From the NCBI GenBank assembly GCA_011800155.1, contig CM022372.1, positions 1,860,001 to 1,924,000 on the forward strand: 64,000 nucleotides of DNA, in the 5' to 3' direction. Positions 59,959 through 64,000 of this stretch are shown here, piece after piece. How positions within the stretch are numbered: position 1 is the stretch's first letter; the number at the start of each line of letters is the position of its first letter. This DNA is from Flammulina velutipes. Its lineage: Eukaryota; Basidiomycota; Agaricomycetes; Agaricales; Physalacriaceae. The notes beneath the pieces are model-generated. The model was not told the DNA's origin. It ran no database searches and was given only the letters and a program-made list of their open reading frames with translations. Position numbers and translations under genes: made by a program.

Positions 59959-60589
59959 GCGGCTTACCCGCTCAAATCATTTCTTTTCCTTTTTTTGACC
60001 CTTTTTTATTATCTTCGTCTCATCATTGCATTTCATCATCTCATCTCATCTCTCCTCATCTACGTAGCAGCAGCATTCTGACACCGCCACTCTCTTGATT
60101 TCACGCTTAACGTTCTCACCACCAACCACTCTGCTATCTATTTGCTATCGTGCTGTTTCGTCTATCTAATTCCTGTCAATGTTTTTTATGCCCTTTTCTT
60201 CGATGATTTATGTTTTTTACGAAGTGTATTTTGACGGACTCTCACCACCTATCATGTTTTCATGTTGTTAGATATGTTTGTGATGCATTTCATGTCTCTG
60301 ATTTCCTCAGGCTGTTGCGTGTAAGTATAATTGTCCGTCTACAATCCTACAACGGGCAGTTTGAACTATGAAGGTTGTTTTCCATCGCCCGGCAAAGGTC
60401 TATGTCGTTTTATGATAGGATGCCGAGTCAAGCTCCTCAATTTGTATAGCAGCGACACAAACACGCAACGATGAATAGTAAGTAACCGAAAATACAAAGC
60501 GTAATAACGTTGAATACACTGTAGCTACAAGGGGACGAGAATGCAAGAATTGACGTGAGGTGGGTGGGTGCAGTCCATGAGTAGTTGGT
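59959..60589. other. Convergent 3' intergenic region
   Basis: About 630 bp between convergent stop codons of the kinase and DCP1 genes. The first 130 bp is strongly pyrimidine-rich (TTTCTTTTCC, CATCTCATCTC repeats), typical of 3' UTR. No other feature was seen. Confidence 0.5.
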
Positions 60590-62721
60590 TTAGTTCGTGC
60601 GATTAAGATAGTCCTGCCAGAGGCTATCCACAAATGTCTTGTCCGTCTATTTCAACCAAAAGGGTTAGCGACAGACCCATAAAAGTCGGCCGGAATGCAC
60701 TTACGTGAATGAGAGTTAGAACCTCCCGAACGAATTCGTTCCTCTCCACATGGACTCGGGTAGGTCGTACAGTGTTCAAAATACTCTCCTTCACAGCGAT
60801 GGAATCCACCAGCCCGTCTGTCGCTGGCGGCGGTAGGTGACCGTTGGCCTTGGCCTTGCCTTTGCCATTCAAAGGCTTCGCCGTCGTTGGCGTTACTGGG
60901 ACAGCTGTGGCTGGAACAGCTGGCGCCTGCGCAGGTGGTGGAGGAGGTTGAGACACAGCCAACGCGGCCGGCACGTCCCAGCTCTTTTCGATGTTCTCCC
61001 GCTCCTTCCGCTTCTTCTCAGCTTTAGAGCCCTTGCCTTTCTTTCCTTTCCTGCTCAGTTCACTCTCACTAGTTCCTTCATCCGCAAGCCGACGCTTCGA
61101 CTTTATCTCTTCCCGCCTGAACTTTTCCGCGTCACTGAGCGCACTGGTATCCTGGAAGTCTAGTTCGACTAGCTCCTCCTCCTCTTCGTCTATCGGCGCC
61201 CGAGGGTACGGCCATAAAGACGTATCCGCGTCATCAAATGGTACAAGCCGACGCCCATTGCTGTTGTCGTTTAAAGGGACTAAAAGTGCCTGAACAGGCG
61301 CAGATGGCGGGGGGTTTGTCGGGGCTGGCCCCGTACGTGGTGGTGCCGCAGGAGCGCGTGGGGTCACATCACCGTTTACGGGCGCACGTTTGACGAAATC
61401 CTGAGAGAACTCGCGACTCATCAATGGTCTACCCGCACTCGCACCGGCAGCGTCAGGCTCGGCGTCAAGGTCAAGAGCGGTGCTAGTGTCGGACAAATCT
61501 TCGCAATCCGCCTCCCTAGAGCTAGAGAAGGAGTTGCTAGACGAAGACCGCGAGGACGGGAGGCCGAGTAGGGTGGTTATGACGTCTTGGTTAAGAATCT
61601 GTGGAAGAGCAGAGACCGACGGTTTGGGTGAATAGATAACAGGTTCAGGATGTGAAGGGGGCTGCAGAGACGGGGATGCTGCAGAAGCGAGAATCGAGTC
61701 GAGGAGAGGGATGCCTGTACTAGGTGGAGGTGGTGTGTTCACCACCACGGCTGCCGATGTTCCATTCAGCCGAGGGGTCTTGCCTATCGAAGCAAACAGG
61801 GATTCGACGGTCATGGACATCCTGGACGGAGTCTGATGGGGAGGTTTATTCGTGGCGGACGAGTTGAGTTTCGCCAAGAGGTTGTTGAACTCTGGGGTAG
61901 ATGAAGCAGGTTTAGTAGCTGGTGAAGGATCAGAATGAGGGGAGTAAGATACAGGACAACTCACATTGTTCTGCGGTACGCAGATGGGGATTAGGCGGAG
62001 GAGGACGACCAGGGCCGTATCGATACTCGTCGGGATATCTTTCGTTCTTCTTGATGTACTCGTAGAGACGCTTCATGACATCTGTCAGAGGCTCACGTGC
62101 GTCCGAGGCGAAGACCCAGAGGCCTGTGGTCTTGAATGTGCTTTGTGACTCCTTGAATTCCTTTGTCGGGCGCGGCTCCGGGAAGCACCAGATGTCCGAG
62201 TATGGCAACGCCGAGTCAGCTGGGTTCTCGTCGCGTATGTGGGCCAGGCGGCGCGAGGTGTATTCCGGATACGAGCGAGTCATAAAGTACCCGCCAACCT
62301 CGCCAATGTCATCGTCCGGATACATACGTTGGATGTAGTCGCTCATCCCCGCACGGTTCAGCACGTAGAATCCGTATGGGGGGTATTCATTTCTGCAGAG
62401 TCGTTCATGCCACTGCACCACGACGTGTAAAGGCGACACTCACCTTTCATATAGGAACATGGAGCCTTCGTAGCCCAGTTTCTCCCATTTCTCGGTGCGG
62501 ATGTTAAAGTGGTAGACGCATACATGGCTGAACTGGTCGAATATCGATGTTATAGATGGATCGCGACGGCGTAGGACTTTGAGATTGTGGTCGTAGCGCG
62601 ACGTCGGCGACATGCCCATGTTGGGCTTCTCGTTGGGCGTGAGCGGGCCAGACGACGGCGGGCGTTGCATTCTCGCTTTTGCATTGCCGTTTTGCTGCGA
62701 AAGCGCTCGGTGGTGCGACAT
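60590..62721 (-). CDS. DCP1: mRNA-decapping enzyme subunit DCP1
   Basis: Four exons, about 660 residues. The EVH1/DCP1 domain is clear: NLKVLRRRDPSITSIFDQFS, VYHFNIRTEKWEKLGYEGSM, PYGFYVLNRAGMSDYIQ and GLWVFASDAREPLTDVMKRL. A long Pro/Ser-rich linker contains short conserved motifs (SLFASIGKTPR, PLLDSILASA, ILNQDVITTLLGL) like those of metazoan DCP1 extensions. A Lys-rich segment and a C-terminal helical domain (EFVREVLTLIHTDKTFVDSL) follow. The last exon (stop at 60590-60592) supplies TDKTFVDSLWQDYLNRTN, a DCP1 trimerisation-like end. The intron at about 61965 uses the CACCAG acceptor to give EQSTKPASSTPEFNNLL. Confidence 0.93.
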
Positions 62722-62941
62722 GGTGGTGGGAGGAGGGAAGGCGGTCGGTGACCTGACGGTACGTGACGCGGCATGTCCGTGTCACTCTTCCCAATTTGGC
62801 ATTGAACGCCAGAGAACAAAAGCCGTATCACTCGCCATTCACAATTAGGCTTCTAAGCTCAGAAAGCCCTACAGGACTTGCGTTTATAAAGGCGCTTATA
62901 ATGCACGTCTATTGAAAAAAATATGACTGTACATATCAGCT

Positions 62942-64000
62942 TCAAACTTCATAATCTAGAGCAAGCGGATTGTCATAGAATTTCTTCGCTTCCTCTCGGA
63001 GAACGGGGACTGGGACGTCAGGATATAGCTTCCTAACATCCAGAGCTCCCCTGGACAACGCAGCAGAGAGCACGTTTTCACCCCGCAAGAACACGCTGTC
63101 GAAATACTCTGCCAGGACTTTGACAAACAGTTCGTCGCTCTGTTTGTTTCGCTTGATTTCTTCGTCGGGGACCTAATTATGAGTTAGCCGGGCAACTCAA
63201 ATTCATGCAATGAATGAACATACCCTTGGATAATCGGAAAAGTCCTCTCCCGACACTTCCGTGGCGATGGGCCAGGTTTCCGACAAGCTAGCTTCAAGGT
63301 CGTGGATAACCACAGTGTGGTTTAACGTGCGCGGGTCGGCGATTATCTTAGCCATGAACGTCCCGATGGATTCCAGGCTAGATACCAATATCTTCTGTTG
63401 GCGATCTCCAACATAGGTTTTTGGCGTGAAAGGGCTGTCCCGCATCGAATGCGGGTACGGGAAGAGTTGATGAAGCCACCACCCGACTTCGACAAAGGTA
63501 TAGGGAAGGCCCAGGTCTTTGATATACTCCCGGACGTCTAATTTCTGGAGAGATGTCAGCGCCACTCATGGAATGCAACGGCAAGCCTCACCAAATCGTT
63601 CATAAACATCGACCCGCGTGGCGCAGTAGGACCAAAGTCAGAAGGTATGGCTCTGCCAACACCGACCTTCTTCGCTGCCTTGAAGAGCGGTTTCTGATCC
63701 ACCATTGCTAACACGAGGGAGATAAGCACATCGACGCCTTGAAGGAATGTTTCGATGGTCTCTGGAGACTGTGTAATGTCTCCGATACGAATCTCGGCCC
63801 CAGCGGATTTGAGCTCCTGGTAGATAGGCTTGTTCAGAGATTGCTCTCGAGCAAGGATCGCTACTCTCTGATATCGTTGTGAGAAATTCATAGAAGCCGA
63901 ATAAACTTGCGAGAACATACGAATTTGTTCTCCTCGAGCAAGCTCCTGACAATAACACGTCCTGTATTTCCGGCGCCACCAACAAGGAGTACGAGAGGTT
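62942..64000 (-). CDS. NmrA-like reductase / isoflavone reductase-like (5' cut by window edge)
   Basis: A partial gene; the start lies beyond 64000. The visible N-terminus is a Rossmann motif (VLLVGGAGNTGRVIVRSLL), followed after a 50-nt intron (GTATGT..ATCAG) by FRVAILAREQSLNK, then AKKVGVGRAIPSDFGPTAPRG and LGLPYTFVEVGWWLHQLFP, as in NmrA/PCBER-type reductases. A later exon has KLYPDVPVPVLREEAKKFY and ends LALDYEV. The ~340-residue length and GxxGxxG pattern fit. Substrate unknown. It is tail-to-head with DCP1 (220 bp between this stop and the DCP1 start). Confidence 0.85.

Overview
The window is nuclear DNA of a filamentous fungus, almost certainly a mushroom-forming basidiomycete (Agaricomycetes). 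The reasons are dense genes on both strands, very short introns (about 45-60 nt, GT..AG with CTRAY-type branch sites), an eight-cysteine class I hydrophobin, SKN1/KRE6-type GH16, MID1, and other fungal housekeeping families. No CRISPR array, operon, intact transposon or viral gene was seen. All coordinates are spans from start to stop codon and include introns; I inferred splice sites by reading frame and consensus.

Layout. 1-7.0 kb: 3' part of a PEX8-like peroxin (+), an unknown membrane protein (-), a TDA3-like FAD oxidoreductase (-) and an unknown membrane-anchored protein (-). 7.3-16.5 kb: Miro/GEM1 mitochondrial GTPase (+), VWA-domain protein (+), nucleolar G-patch protein (-) divergent from an F-box protein (+), ribosomal protein eL14 (-) divergent from an NmrA-type dehydrogenase (+). 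17-21.5 kb: a divergent kexin-like protease (+), a hydrophobin (-), and a four-TM protein (-). 21.9-27.6 kb: RIM2-type pyrimidine nucleotide carrier (+), MID1 calcium-channel subunit (-) divergent from an ABHD12-like hydrolase (+), and a four-TM protein (+). 27.8-39 kb: GH3 beta-glucosidase (-), TmpL-like membrane reductase (-), BCD1 zinc-finger protein (+), GH2 beta-mannosidase (-). 39.3-49 kb: Fab1-like lipid kinase (+), a secreted kinase-fold protein (-), alpha/beta hydrolase (+), intron-containing tRNA-Leu (-), aryl-alcohol dehydrogenase-type aldo-keto reductase (-). 49-51.2 kb is a gene-poor gap. 51.2-64 kb: SKN1/KRE6 glucan synthesis protein (+), a tandem pair of unknown genes (+), a long Ser/Thr kinase (+), decapping enzyme DCP1 (-) and a partial NmrA-like reductase (-).

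How the genes relate. Most are unlinked housekeeping genes. Loose themes are cell wall and glycan metabolism (GH3, GH2, GH16, hydrophobin, kexin-like protease), mitochondria (Miro, RIM2 carrier) and RNA/ribosome biogenesis (eL14, BCD1, G-patch protein, DCP1, tRNA-Leu). Several pairs are divergent across very short spacers (80, 144 and 210 bp between start codons). No coherent biosynthetic cluster or novel multi-gene system is evident. The most unusual items are the kexin-like protease with an altered active-site context, a secreted kinase-fold protein with a possible distant relative elsewhere in the window, and the tandem pair of unrecognised genes.
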